This document shows positions 18,146-27,062 of a DNA stretch of 64,000 nucleotides, piece by piece; position 1 is the first letter of the stretch; each line of letters begins with the position of its first letter. The DNA is taken from assembly GCF_022811665.1 (NCBI RefSeq), contig NZ_CP094529.1, forward strand, positions 1 to 64,000, read 5' to 3'. The notes beneath the pieces were generated by a model. That model searched no databases. It saw only the letters and a program-made list of their open reading frames with translations, and had not been told where the DNA came from. The position numbers were made by a program, and so were the translations under genes. Source of the DNA: Chryseobacterium oryzae (GTDB lineage Bacteria; Bacteroidota; Bacteroidia; Flavobacteriales; Weeksellaceae).

Positions 18146-19068
18146 TGAAAATATTTCCAAAATCACTTAAAAAAGGGGATAAAATAGCCATAATTTCTCC
18201 TGCAGGTGCTGTAGAACCGGCTCAACTGGAAAAGAGCCTCCAAATGATTACCTCTAAAGGTTTTGAACCTGTTTTGGGTGAACACTTATATACCAAATTC
18301 TCAAACGGCTACAACTATGCGGGAACCGAAGCCGAAAGACTAAAAGATATGAATTGGGCGTTGAACGATCCGGAAATTTCAGCAGTTTGGGCTTCGCGTG
18401 GCGGTTACGGCTGCCAGCATTTATTGGAAGGTTTAAGTTTAAAAGAATTTGCCAAAAATCCGAAATGGTATATCGGTTATTCAGATAATACCGCAATTCA
18501 GAGCTATTTGCTGAAAAAAGGTTTCGCATCTATTCATGGGCAGACTATAAAAACTTCAAGCTTTGGCGTAACGGAAGAAAGTTATGAAGTAATTTTTGAT
18601 ATTTTAAAAGGGAAAAAGCCAAAATACAGTTTAAAATCGCATCAATTAAACAAGCAGGGAAATATTGAAGGAGAATTGGTTGGAGGAAATTTAGCCCTTA
18701 TTTATGCACTTTTAGGGACAAAATATTCTTTTGATTTTAAAGATAAAATTTTATTCATCGAAGATATTGGCGAAAACTTCTATGCTTTAGACAGAATGAT
18801 AATGAGTCTGGAATTAGCAGGTGTTTTCAAAAAAATAAAAGGATTAATCGTTGGTGGTATGACCAACATGGGCGACGAAAAAGAGAATAAGCAATATGAA
18901 GAAAGCTTCGATGAATTGTCTTATAAACTCATCTCAGACAGAATTTCAAAGTATCATTTTCCCGTAATTTTTGCATTTCCGAACGGGCATATTAAAGATA
19001 ACCGACCATTAATAATAGGAAGTAAAGTAAAAATTAAGGCTGGAGAGAAAGTAAAAGTTGAGTTTTGA
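18145..19068 (+). CDS. LD-carboxypeptidase (peptidase S66)
   Basis: It removes the terminal D-alanine from tetrapeptide muropeptides during cell-wall recycling. The 307 residues carry the S66 triad: S113 in GYSDNT, E206 in FIEDIGE and H282 in FPNGH. WASRGGYGCQ and GGNLALIYALLGT are also typical. No signal peptide is seen, consistent with a cytoplasmic enzyme acting on imported muropeptides. It overlaps the LysE-type gene by 1 nt. Whether that exporter is linked to muropeptide recycling is unknown. Confidence 0.93.
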   Translation: MKIFPKSLKKGDKIAIISPAGAVEPAQLEKSLQMITSKGFEPVLGEHLYTKFSNGYNYAGTEAERLKDMNWALNDPEISAVWASRGGYGCQHLLEGLSLKEFAKNPKWYIGYSDNTAIQSYLLKKGFASIHGQTIKTSSFGVTEESYEVIFDILKGKKPKYSLKSHQLNKQGNIEGELVGGNLALIYALLGTKYSFDFKDKILFIEDIGENFYALDRMIMSLELAGVFKKIKGLIVGGMTNMGDEKENKQYEESFDELSYKLISDRISKYHFPVIFAFPNGHIKDNRPLIIGSKVKIKAGEKVKVEF

Positions 19069-19111
19069 GGAAAGGTAATTCTTTGAAACTTCTTACTCAA
19101 ACAAGAAAAAT

Positions 19112-19483
19112 ATGGCAGATCACAATGAATTAGGAAAGAAAGCTGAAGATTTAGTCGCTGAATATCTGGTAAAAAACGGCTATACAATTCTTGTCAGAAA
19201 TTTTCGGTTCAAAAAGAATGAAATTGATATTATTGCCGAAAAAGACAACAAAATAGTTGTGGTTGAGGTAAAAGCAAGATCCACAGATTTTTTTATTCTT
19301 CCGCAGGAAGCGGTTACCAAATCAAAAATAAAGGCAATTGTACTCGCTGCCAATCATTTTATGGAAGAATTTAATAAAAATCAGGAAGTAAGATTTGATA
19401 TTATTTCGGTTCTTCCAGATCCAGACGGTCAATTAGAAATAGAACATATTCAGGATGCTTTCGAAGCATTCGATGCAAATTAA
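19112..19483 (+). CDS. YraN-family (UPF0102) nuclease-like protein
   Basis: 123 residues with the restriction-endonuclease-like core: ELGKKAEDLVAEYLVKNGY, NEIDII and VVVEVKAR, giving the E-x-D...ExK active-site pattern. The fold suggests DNA binding or cleavage, but the cellular role is not established. It lies 43 bp after the LD-carboxypeptidase gene on the same strand. Confidence 0.9.
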   Translation: MADHNELGKKAEDLVAEYLVKNGYTILVRNFRFKKNEIDIIAEKDNKIVVVEVKARSTDFFILPQEAVTKSKIKAIVLAANHFMEEFNKNQEVRFDIISVLPDPDGQLEIEHIQDAFEAFDAN

Positions 19484-19550
19484 TCAATGTAATAATATAT
19501 CAATATAAGAGTTTACTAATAATTGTTACATTTAAAAACTGAAAATTTTT

Positions 19551-20303
19551 ATGAAGACAATACTCATCACCGGAGCTACTTCCGGTATCGGAAAAGCCAC
19601 TGCAGAACTTTTAGCAAAACAGGGAAACAGGATGATCATCTGCGGAAGGCGTGAAGAAGTTTTGGAATCTTTAAAAAAAGAATTATCCGCATTTGCAGAT
19701 ATTTTCAGCTTAAAATTTGATGTCCGGAATTTAAAGGAAGTTGAAAACGCCATTTCATCGCTTCCCGCAGACTGGAAAAACGTAGATGTATTAATCAATA
19801 ATGCAGGAAATGCACACGGTTTAGAGCCTCTTTCAGCCGGAAATACCGAAGATTGGGATTCTATGATTGATGGAAATGTGAAAGGGCTTTTATATGTTTC
19901 TAAAACCCTCATTCCTATCATGAAAGAAAGAAATTCAGGACAGATTATCAATATCAGCTCTGTTGCCGCAAGACAAACCTATGCCAACGGCGTAGTTTAT
20001 TGTGCTACCAAAAGAGCAGTAGATGTGATTTCTGACGGAATGAGACTTGAATTAACAGAATTCGGCATCCGTGTTACCAATATCCAGCCAGGAGCTGTGG
20101 AAACAGATTTTTCCCTGGTGAGATTCAAAGGAGATCAGGAAAGAGCAGCAACGGTGTATGCCGGTTACGAAGCCTTAAAAGCTGAAGATATTGCCGATGC
20201 CATTGCCTACTGCATCAATGCACCGCAACACGTTACCGTTTCAGATATGACCATTTATCCAAGTGCACAGAGCGAACCGAGAACCATTTACAGAAAAGGG
20301 TAA
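19551..20303 (+). CDS. Short-chain dehydrogenase/reductase (YdfG-like)
   Basis: A cytoplasmic NAD(P)-dependent oxidoreductase of 250 residues. The cofactor motif TGATSGIGKA is at 7-16 and NNAG follows near 84. The catalytic serine is in INISSVAA, and YxxxK appears as YCATK. The arginines in CGRREE favour NADPH. The closest type is the 3-hydroxy acid dehydrogenase YdfG group, but the substrate is uncertain. Confidence 0.9.
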   Translation: MKTILITGATSGIGKATAELLAKQGNRMIICGRREEVLESLKKELSAFADIFSLKFDVRNLKEVENAISSLPADWKNVDVLINNAGNAHGLEPLSAGNTEDWDSMIDGNVKGLLYVSKTLIPIMKERNSGQIINISSVAARQTYANGVVYCATKRAVDVISDGMRLELTEFGIRVTNIQPGAVETDFSLVRFKGDQERAATVYAGYEALKAEDIADAIAYCINAPQHVTVSDMTIYPSAQSEPRTIYRKG

Positions 20304-20341
20304 TTTTTAATTTGAAAACGATTTAATTTGAGAATTTGGAT

Positions 20342-20773
20342 ATGAGGTTCTTCCCTATTCTATTTCTTTTTTGCTGTATTTTTGGATTTTCTCAGAAGTA
20401 TTCTATACCGGGAAAAAAGTTGCTTTCTCAAACTAGAAAGCTTGATTCTCTGATGCAGTTTAATAATCCTAAAATTCTCGATTTGTTGGATACAGATGTT
20501 TCGTTCGGTCATTCTAATGGCTGGATCCAGAATCTGGATGATTTTAAAAAAGATTTTTCTTCCGGAAAAGTTGAATATAAAGAAATCAGTCAGATAGAAG
20601 TTTCAGAAATGAAGAAATTCAAAAATACTTTCAGCATCCGCAGGAAGATTAAGGTAAAAGGTTTCTATAAAAAAAAGGAATTTGAAATGAACTTATCGCT
20701 TCTCGAAATCTGGATTAAAAAGAAATCTCTATGGAAATTGTGGAGCCGGCAAAGTGTGGAGATAAAGCCATAA
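20342..20773 (+). CDS. Secreted DUF4440/NTF2-like protein
   Basis: Starting at the ATG at 20342 gives 143 residues with a signal peptide ending FGFSQ. A TTG two codons upstream (20336) is less likely. The mature part fits the DUF4440/SnoaL-like cone fold: LLDTDVSFGHSNGWIQNLDDF near the N-terminus and a C-terminal strand with LWKLWSRQS. No enzyme activity can be assigned. It lies between the SDR gene and tsaB on the same strand. Confidence 0.75.
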   Translation: MRFFPILFLFCCIFGFSQKYSIPGKKLLSQTRKLDSLMQFNNPKILDLLDTDVSFGHSNGWIQNLDDFKKDFSSGKVEYKEISQIEVSEMKKFKNTFSIRRKIKVKGFYKKKEFEMNLSLLEIWIKKKSLWKLWSRQSVEIKP

Positions 20774-20818
20774 ATTTGCAAAAAAGCAATATTTTGATTG
20801 CACTAAATTAATTTAAAA

Positions 20819-21493
20819 ATGAAAATACTATACCTAGAAACTTCCTCTAAAAACTGTTCTGTTGCTATTTCGGAGGGCGATAAACTTTTATGTGTATGTG
20901 AAGAAGTTTCAGAAAACTATAAACAGAGCGAATCTTTGCACACTTTTGTAGAATGGGCGTTGGAAGGAGCAGAAATTTCTCTGAATGATTTGGATGCCGT
21001 CTGTTTGGGAAAAGGTCCCGGCTCTTATACAGGTCTTAGAATTGGAGCTGCTTCGGCGAAAGGCTTTTGTTATGGCTTAAAGATACCTTTGGTAGCCGTC
21101 AATTCTATGGAAAGCATGATTGAGCCGTTTTTAGGACAAAACTACGATTGTATTATCACATTGGTCGATGCAAGACGAATGGAGGTTTATACTGCGGTTT
21201 ATGATGGTAAAACAGGATATGAAACATTTTCCACAGAAGCAAAAATTTTGGATGAAACCTCTTTTCAGGAATTTAAAGATAAAAAAGTTCTCTTTGTAGG
21301 TGACGGAGCTTCTAAAGCCCAAGACATCTTAGATCTTCCTAATGCCGAATTCAAAGCAGATGTTTATCCTTCTGCAAAGTATTTAGTAAGAAAAGCTTTA
21401 GAAAAGGCAGAAAAAGAAGATTTTGAAGATATTGCATATTTTGAACCGTTTTATCTTAAAGATTTTCATGGGGTGAAAAAATCTCAGTCGTAG
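20819..21493 (+). CDS. tsaB: tRNA threonylcarbamoyladenosine subunit TsaB
   Basis: The dimerization partner of TsaD, needed for t6A37 modification of ANN-decoding tRNAs. The 224 residues have the ASKHA-fold opening ILYLETSSKNCSVAI and the family signature GKGPGSYTGLRIGAASAKG at about 63-81. The second lobe is shorter and divergent, as is usual for TsaB. The gene ends at a strong shared terminator. Confidence 0.95.
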   Translation: MKILYLETSSKNCSVAISEGDKLLCVCEEVSENYKQSESLHTFVEWALEGAEISLNDLDAVCLGKGPGSYTGLRIGAASAKGFCYGLKIPLVAVNSMESMIEPFLGQNYDCIITLVDARRMEVYTAVYDGKTGYETFSTEAKILDETSFQEFKDKKVLFVGDGASKAQDILDLPNAEFKADVYPSAKYLVRKALEKAEKEDFEDIAYFEPFYLKDFHGVKKSQS

Positions 21494-21512
21494 TGCACTT
21501 TAAAATGAAATA

Positions 21513-21543
21513 AAAAAGCGAAGATTTAATTTCTTCGCTTTTT
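21513..21543. terminator. Bidirectional terminator, tsaB and SprE/PorW-like gene
   Basis: A 12-bp stem, AAAAAGCGAAGA (21513-21524) with TCTTCGCTTTTT (21532-21543), lies in the convergent gap with T-runs on both strands. Confidence 0.93.
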
Positions 21544-21545
21544 CT

Positions 21546-24110
21546 TTATTTTCCATAACCATTTGCCGGAATACTATTAGGAACCATTTGAAGATCATTT
21601 AATTGTGGCTTCTTGGGAACTCCGTTTAATGTTGGCTGATTTTTATTCTGTTGATTGCTTGGCTGCTGTATCTGGTTGTTTTGAGGGATATTTCCGGGTG
21701 TACTGCCTTTATTTTCAATCATCTGCGGATTGTTATTATTTGGGACAGCATTTCCTTTATGATCAGTAGTCTGAAATTTAAGATCACTTTTAAGGTAATT
21801 CAGCATCTCTTTAGCCTTCATCCCTTCTGGAGTTTTGGCATAATTAAGAACAATTTGTTCCAACTGAAGAATCATTACTTCTTTTCCGCTGGTTTTTCCT
21901 GCATTAAAAGCATTCAATAAGCTCAGTTTAGGGACAAGTGCATCTTTTGGATATTTAAGGATGATCTGGTCTATTTTGGCTTGGCTTTCTGCAAATTTTT
22001 CAGATTCGTAAAGTGCATATGCCGCTTTGTATTCGTTCTCTACTTCATCCGAAGATTTTACAAAATTACTGTTTTTAGGATTTCTTGCGAATTCTGCATA
22101 CGATGTATACGGATAATCAGTAATTAGAATTTGTTTTGCTCTTTCCGAAATCTGAGGATTTTTTTCATAATTCATAGAAAAAATCTCGTATAAAGCCTGA
22201 AGCATTACTTTCTCTTCCGGTTTCACATCCACAAGATCGTAAAGTGTTTTTGTGGCTAAAGGCGTATTGGTAAAATAATTTTGATACATAATACCCAATC
22301 CTAAAGAGGCGGTATCTCTGTCTTTTTTTAGTTGTGAAAGTTTTGCAACATCCGTAGGAATTTGTTCGATATAATATGCGGGTTCAAAACGTCTTGGGTT
22401 AGGAGCTGCGTTCACTCCCAATGCTTCATTTTTCATATCTTCCAGAGAAGCCATTTTTTTGGAATAACGCCAGTTATCTGAAAGTGCACGGTCTCCCCAA
22501 ATCTGTTTAAATGTTGCAGAACCTTTACTTACCGTATTATTATTGCTGAAATAAAATCCTTTTGCAGCTACTCCAAAATCCTCGAATCCTCCGTTACCAT
22601 TAGCAAAAATAGAGTTGGCGTTGTAATCTCCGGTATCAAAACCTTTACTTCTTTCTGCTCTTCTTCTCTCCTGCTCTGCTTTTTCTTCTTTAATTTTCAA
22701 TGCAGCAATATATTTAGAAAAATATTCGGTTTTCTGTGGTTCGGTCATTTTTGCCAAAGAAAGAATACTGTCGTTTTTCTTAATAAAATAATAGTTTTTG
22801 GATATTTTTTTGATATAGTTAGACTGATCTTTAAGGAGAAGTTTAGAGGGTTCGTAAGTCATGGCAACCAAAGCAGAATCGTAATATGCTCCGGCTCCTA
22901 TGTAATCATTTTTCTCTAAATATCCTTTTCCGATTTCATAATAAGCCAATCCTCTTACCTGAGAATCTGAAACTTTTTCTAACAAAGACTTTCTGAAAAA
23001 TTCCTGCGCTTCTCTTTTTTTACCTGCTTTATTGGCCATGAGACCAAGAGCATAATAAAACTCATTTTTTCGGGATGCGTAAGTTCCTTTTTTGCTTATT
23101 TTTTCGAGATAATCTTTTGCACCTTCATAATTGCCTTTTCCGTTGAATGTTTTTGCAATTTCTATCTGAGATTTCACTTCAAATTCAAAATCGTTGGCAT
23201 ATTTATAAGCGGCAAGAAAGCTTTCTCTTGCAAGATCAGATTTCCCCTGTTCCTGCAAAACCTGCCCTCTAAGAAATGCAATTCTGCTCTTTAATTTTCG
23301 GTTTCCGTTCACTTCAAAAGCACGGTCTAGTTCTTTTACAGCTTCTTCTTTTTTTCCGGCATCCAAAAGAGATTCCGCATAATAAATGCTCATTACTTTT
23401 TCGTGGTCTTTGCTTAGTTTCTCGCTTTTAAGTTCGGCGAAAATATCTTGCGATTTGCGAAAGTTTTTCATTTGAGCATACGCCAAAGCTTCGTAAACAT
23501 GAGCCAATGGAAGCCTTTTGTCTTTTTTCATGTGAGTAAAGACGTAGTTAAGTGCATCCAGAGCCGAGAGATATTTCCCCTGATAAATTCTCGATTGTGC
23601 CAAAATAATGTAAGCATCGAAGATCTTTTTATTCTGCTCCTCTCCTTTTCGGATAACCGAATATTTGTTGATGGCTTTTAAAGCTTTTGCTTCAGCAATT
23701 TCTAAAACGGTTGCTCCTTTATTCTGCATTGTACCATCAGGATTTTGAGACATTGGAGAATTTCCCGGCATTCCGGGAGGCATTCCGGGAACATTTTTAG
23801 AGTTTGCGGAATTGTTAAGCCCAGCCATTTTCATCGTATTTTCGGCAAATGCTGAAGACTGTCCCAAATCGCTTCCTAAAGGCTGATCTTCATAGGTAAG
23901 AATAGGAATATAGGGTGCATAGAAATTGTCTTTGTGAGACTTATCTCTTGATGTAAACTCACTGTTTAATGCATCTTTCGCATTAAATAAAGTATTATAG
24001 TAGGTAGAAAAGCCTTTTAGAAACTTTGATCTTGCTTCCGGTTTTTTCACTTTTGTGGAACAGGAAACAACAATAATCGCTGCTAAAAGGAATATGATTT
24101 TCTTTTTCAT
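21546..24110 (-). CDS. TPR lipoprotein, SprE/PorW-like (type IX secretion)
   Basis: 854 residues. A lipoprotein signal peptide with lipobox VVSC places the acylated cysteine at C17. Many TPR-like helical pairs follow (about 160-420 and 600-780), along with an Arg/Glu-rich segment near 480 and an Asn/Gln/Pro-rich tail of about 70 residues. The early motif FSTYYNTLFNAKDAL resembles the SprE/PorW lipoproteins that link type IX secretion parts in gliding or secreting Bacteroidota. That assignment rests on architecture and this motif. A general TPR lipoprotein is the alternative. A sorting-domain substrate is encoded at 44-46 kb. Confidence 0.7.
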   Translation of the reverse strand: MKKKIIFLLAAIIVVSCSTKVKKPEARSKFLKGFSTYYNTLFNAKDALNSEFTSRDKSHKDNFYAPYIPILTYEDQPLGSDLGQSSAFAENTMKMAGLNNSANSKNVPGMPPGMPGNSPMSQNPDGTMQNKGATVLEIAEAKALKAINKYSVIRKGEEQNKKIFDAYIILAQSRIYQGKYLSALDALNYVFTHMKKDKRLPLAHVYEALAYAQMKNFRKSQDIFAELKSEKLSKDHEKVMSIYYAESLLDAGKKEEAVKELDRAFEVNGNRKLKSRIAFLRGQVLQEQGKSDLARESFLAAYKYANDFEFEVKSQIEIAKTFNGKGNYEGAKDYLEKISKKGTYASRKNEFYYALGLMANKAGKKREAQEFFRKSLLEKVSDSQVRGLAYYEIGKGYLEKNDYIGAGAYYDSALVAMTYEPSKLLLKDQSNYIKKISKNYYFIKKNDSILSLAKMTEPQKTEYFSKYIAALKIKEEKAEQERRRAERSKGFDTGDYNANSIFANGNGGFEDFGVAAKGFYFSNNNTVSKGSATFKQIWGDRALSDNWRYSKKMASLEDMKNEALGVNAAPNPRRFEPAYYIEQIPTDVAKLSQLKKDRDTASLGLGIMYQNYFTNTPLATKTLYDLVDVKPEEKVMLQALYEIFSMNYEKNPQISERAKQILITDYPYTSYAEFARNPKNSNFVKSSDEVENEYKAAYALYESEKFAESQAKIDQIILKYPKDALVPKLSLLNAFNAGKTSGKEVMILQLEQIVLNYAKTPEGMKAKEMLNYLKSDLKFQTTDHKGNAVPNNNNPQMIENKGSTPGNIPQNNQIQQPSNQQNKNQPTLNGVPKKPQLNDLQMVPNSIPANGYGK

Positions 24111-24181
24111 TATTTCAATATAACTCGCTAATTTACTTTTTATTATCAGCAGTTTGATGATTTTGTAAAAATAATAAAAAA

Positions 24182-24751
24182 TTATTTTGGAAATTTCTGT
24201 ATTTGTTTCAGGTTTTTATAAACCAAGTGTGTTGGTAATCCCATAATGGTATAAAAACTTCCTTTTATGGATTTAATTTTTGCCATTCCCAACCATTCTT
24301 GTATTCCGTAGCTTCCGGCTTTATCGAAAGGTTTGTAGTTTTCGATGTAAAAGTCTATTTCATTATCTGAAATCTCATCAAATTCCACTTCGGCAACATC
24401 GGTTTCAGTAATTGTTTTATGAACAGTTTTTAGGGTAATTCCCGTATAAACCTGATGTGTTTTTCCGGATAATGATCGAATCATTTTTCGGGATTCGTCT
24501 TTATCTTTTGGTTTTCCAAGAATTTGATTTTCAAAGGAAACAATGGTATCTGCTGTTAAAAGCACTTCATTTTCTGATAGACTTTCACAACTTTCAGCTT
24601 TTAATTCAGAAAGATAAGCTGCAGCATCTGAAATTTGAATATTTTCGGGTAAAATCTCGTCACAATCTATCTTCACAACTTCAAATTCGAAGCCTAAACC
24701 GGCTAAAAGTTCTTTTCTACGCGGCGACTGTGAGGCTAAAAGTATTTTCAT
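24182..24751 (-). CDS. Maf-family nucleotide pyrophosphatase
   Basis: It hydrolyses non-canonical or modified nucleoside triphosphates such as dTTP/UTP-type substrates, limiting their use in nucleic acids. The 189 residues open with the Maf signature ILLASQSPRRKELL, followed by ADTIVSFENQILGKPKD and LSGKTHQVYTG. All conserved blocks are present. It starts 9 bp after the kdsC-like gene stop, so the two are probably co-transcribed. Confidence 0.95.
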   Translation of the reverse strand: MKILLASQSPRRKELLAGLGFEFEVVKIDCDEILPENIQISDAAAYLSELKAESCESLSENEVLLTADTIVSFENQILGKPKDKDESRKMIRSLSGKTHQVYTGITLKTVHKTITETDVAEVEFDEISDNEIDFYIENYKPFDKAGSYGIQEWLGMAKIKSIKGSFYTIMGLPTHLVYKNLKQIQKFPK

Positions 24752-24760
24752 AACTCGATT

Positions 24761-25279
24761 TTAAACAGATTGTGTGTTATCGTCATGCCAATTTCCCTGT
24801 ACTTTCATTACCTGCTCAATAACATCCCGAACTGCTCCGCTCCCACCCTTTTTTGTAGAAATATAATCTGCGATGGCTTTAATTTCCGGAACGGCATTTT
24901 CCGGGCAACTTGCAATTGAAGAATTTTTCATCATGTGAAAATCTGGAATGTCGTCTCCCATTGTAAGAATTTCATCATTTTTGAGATTATATTTTGCTTT
25001 AAAATCTTCATAATCTACCATTTTATCGTGAGATTTTGCATAATAATCTTCAATACCGAGATAATTAATGCGATGTCTTACCATTTCGTCGTTTCCGCCG
25101 GTTATTACTCCGATTAAATAATTGTTTTTCAGGGCTTTTACAACCGCATATCCATCCAAAACATTCATCACTCTGCACATATTTCCGCCAGGCATTAAAT
25201 AAACACTTCCATCTGTGAACACGCCATCTACATCAAACACAAATGCTTTTATATCTTTTAATTTTTCTTTATAACTCAT
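24761..25279 (-). CDS. kdsC: KDO-8-phosphate phosphatase (KdsC-like HAD-IIIA)
   Basis: It releases phosphate from KDO-8-phosphate in lipopolysaccharide core synthesis. The 172 residues show HAD motif I FDVDGVFTDG (D16 nucleophile, D18), motif II in GVITGGND and motif IV GDDIPDF. The short capless form and the FTDG sequence are typical of KdsC. The other kds genes are not in this window. It precedes maf by 9 bp. Confidence 0.92.
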   Translation of the reverse strand: MSYKEKLKDIKAFVFDVDGVFTDGSVYLMPGGNMCRVMNVLDGYAVVKALKNNYLIGVITGGNDEMVRHRINYLGIEDYYAKSHDKMVDYEDFKAKYNLKNDEILTMGDDIPDFHMMKNSSIASCPENAVPEIKAIADYISTKKGGSGAVRDVIEQVMKVQGNWHDDNTQSV

Positions 25280-25370
25280 TGTAAATGATAATTGAAAAAT
25301 GATGATTGATGAACGATAAAAAATTCAAATCCATAGCAATCACTAATCGTTTTTTTAGTTTTAAATTATT

Positions 25371-26126
25371 TTAATCAAGATTATAAGTAAGTCGAACGGT
25401 AATTCTTGCAGATTTCTCTTTACTTGAAGTATCGAAATTTCCTCCATAGCTGTCTTCATCCGTAGAACCTTTTGCAGTAATCTGGAATACTCCCATAGAA
25501 GCGTCTTTAAGTTTACCCAAATCTCCGTCTGCACTGCTTACAATTTTTTCAGCTCTTTCTTTGGCATCTTTTGCACCGGCTTCAATAAGACTGTGTTTTA
25601 AAGAAGCAAGGTCAGAATATGTATATTGTGCAGAAGAAGGTTCAAACTGAACTCCGTTGTTGATTAATTCTGCAGTTTTATCAATTACGCTTTCTATCTT
25701 TTTCATTAAAGCAGGATTTTTTTGTGCTCTGAAAAAAACACTCTGCGTTGCTTTATAGCCATCAAAAATTTCTTCAGACTTTTCGCTTCCGTCTGATTCT
25801 TTTGTGGTTACTGTGCGGTAAGATCTGGAAAAATTAACTCCGCCAAAAGAAAATTCTCCGGCTTTAAAACCTTTGCTGTAGAAAAAAACTTTTACCTTTT
25901 CTTTATCCTGAGAAATAATGTTGTAAGCATCTTTAGCATCCATTGCATTGGCATCGAAACTTCCGCTCCAGTTAATTTCGTCGGAAATAAAATCCTTTGT
26001 TCCCAAACCGGTTACCGAAATGGTGTCTTGTTTTAAATTTCTGTTCTTAAAGCTAGAACCTAAAATAAATGCAGTAATTACAATAGCTGCTCCTATAATG
26101 AGTGAACGGATGATGTTTGTATTCAT
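25371..26126 (-). CDS. SIMPL (DUF541) domain protein
   Basis: 251 residues. An N-terminal hydrophobic segment (about 7-27) acts as a signal anchor or signal peptide, followed by a SIMPL domain: ISVTGLGTKDF at the start, and a C-terminal block with AKDAKERAEKIVSSADGDLGKL and the final strand ARITVRLTYNL. The family is periplasmic and its biochemical role is unknown. Its -7 element is at 26144-26151. Confidence 0.87.
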   Translation of the reverse strand: MNTNIIRSLIIGAAIVITAFILGSSFKNRNLKQDTISVTGLGTKDFISDEINWSGSFDANAMDAKDAYNIISQDKEKVKVFFYSKGFKAGEFSFGGVNFSRSYRTVTTKESDGSEKSEEIFDGYKATQSVFFRAQKNPALMKKIESVIDKTAELINNGVQFEPSSAQYTYSDLASLKHSLIEAGAKDAKERAEKIVSSADGDLGKLKDASMGVFQITAKGSTDEDSYGGNFDTSSKEKSARITVRLTYNLD

Positions 26127-26143
26127 TTTTTTGTGATTTTTCT

Positions 26144-26151
26144 CAAAGATA
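26144..26151 (-). promoter_or_regulatory. -7 element for the SIMPL gene
   Basis: TATCTTTG on the minus strand matches TAnnTTTG, 17 bp before the start codon. Confidence 0.55.
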
Positions 26152-26156
26152 AAATA

Positions 26157-26909
26157 TTATGGGAGATGATACATTTTTTTAATGGAAAGATTCATAGTTT
26201 TATAAATACTGAGGCTTTCGTCTGACAATAATTCTTCATGAAGCTCCAATATTCTTTTATCATTTCTTACTGCGGGACCTGTTTGGGCAGATTTGGGTTC
26301 CATTTCATGAATTTTCTGAACGGTTTCATCTATAAGCGGTAAAAAATAATCGAACGGAATTTCCTGAGAATCTGAAATTTCTTTAGCTCTGGAAAAAAGA
26401 TGATTTGTAAAATTGCAGGCAAAAACAGCAGTAAGATGTATGTATTTCCTTTTTTCGTAAGAACTTTCCATTACTTTATCCGAAATTTTAGAAGCTATTG
26501 CAGTAAGTAACTGTTGATCTTCGGGATTTTCAGTTTCAATAAAGAATGGTATTTTTTTGTAGTTTAAAATTTTAGATTTAGAAAATGTCTGTAAAGGATA
26601 AAAACTAGATTTTCTATATGCTCCACTAAGAATTTCTTTAGGTAAAGACCCTGAAGTATGGGCAACTAGACAATTTTTTTTAGTAATCATCCGAGAAACC
26701 TCTTCTACAGAATGATCGCTTACACAAATAATGTATAAATCTGCATCTGTAAGTCTTTCAGAAGAATAAGGGATGTGTAGTTCTGTAGAAATCTTTTGAA
26801 GGTCATTTTCATTTCTGCCAAAAATCTGAGCTACAGAAATACCGTTTTGCTTCAATGCTTTTGCCAGATGATACGCAACGTTTCCTGAACCAATAATAAC
26901 TGTTTGCAT
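26157..26909 (-). CDS. Rossmann-fold and DUF2520 domain protein
   Basis: 250 residues from the ATG at 26907-26909. The N-terminal Rossmann domain begins at once with MQTVIIGSGNVAYHLAKAL, and the C-terminal DUF2520 helical domain contains the signature SAQTGPAVRND. The fold resembles 6-phosphogluconate or F420-dependent NADP oxidoreductases. The true substrate is unknown. An upstream in-frame ATG at 26936 is unlikely because the -7 element TATCTTTG (26914-26921) lies between the two starts. The mRNA would be nearly leaderless. Confidence 0.85.
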   Translation of the reverse strand: MQTVIIGSGNVAYHLAKALKQNGISVAQIFGRNENDLQKISTELHIPYSSERLTDADLYIICVSDHSVEEVSRMITKKNCLVAHTSGSLPKEILSGAYRKSSFYPLQTFSKSKILNYKKIPFFIETENPEDQQLLTAIASKISDKVMESSYEKRKYIHLTAVFACNFTNHLFSRAKEISDSQEIPFDYFLPLIDETVQKIHEMEPKSAQTGPAVRNDKRILELHEELLSDESLSIYKTMNLSIKKMYHLP

Positions 26910-26913
26910 TACA

Positions 26914-26921
26914 CAAAGATA
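26914..26921 (-). promoter_or_regulatory. -7 element deciding the DUF2520 start
   Basis: TATCTTTG on the minus strand ends 4 bp before the chosen ATG. Transcription would begin about at the start codon, which excludes the upstream ATG. Confidence 0.55.
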
Positions 26922-27030
26922 GATAATTTGGCTCATTGGTTTTACGGTAAAAAGACAGGTTTATAAAAAAATGAATGATTATATTCTAAATATTTAGCAT
27001 AAAAATTGGATATATAGTTTAACTTTTAAA

Positions 27031-27038
27031 TATTTTTG
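27031..27038 (+). promoter_or_regulatory. -7 element for the ECF sigma operon
   Basis: TATTTTTG matches TAnnTTTG, 24 bp before the sigma factor start. A TTG at 27006-27008 is 22 bp upstream, slightly beyond the usual spacing. Confidence 0.5.
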
Positions 27039-27062
27039 TCATCAAAACAATGAAAGCATCAC

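Noticed and set aside
21226..21234. TTTTCCACA DnaA-box-like motif in tsaB
   Set aside because: A single isolated motif in coding sequence. It shows how often such near-boxes occur by chance.
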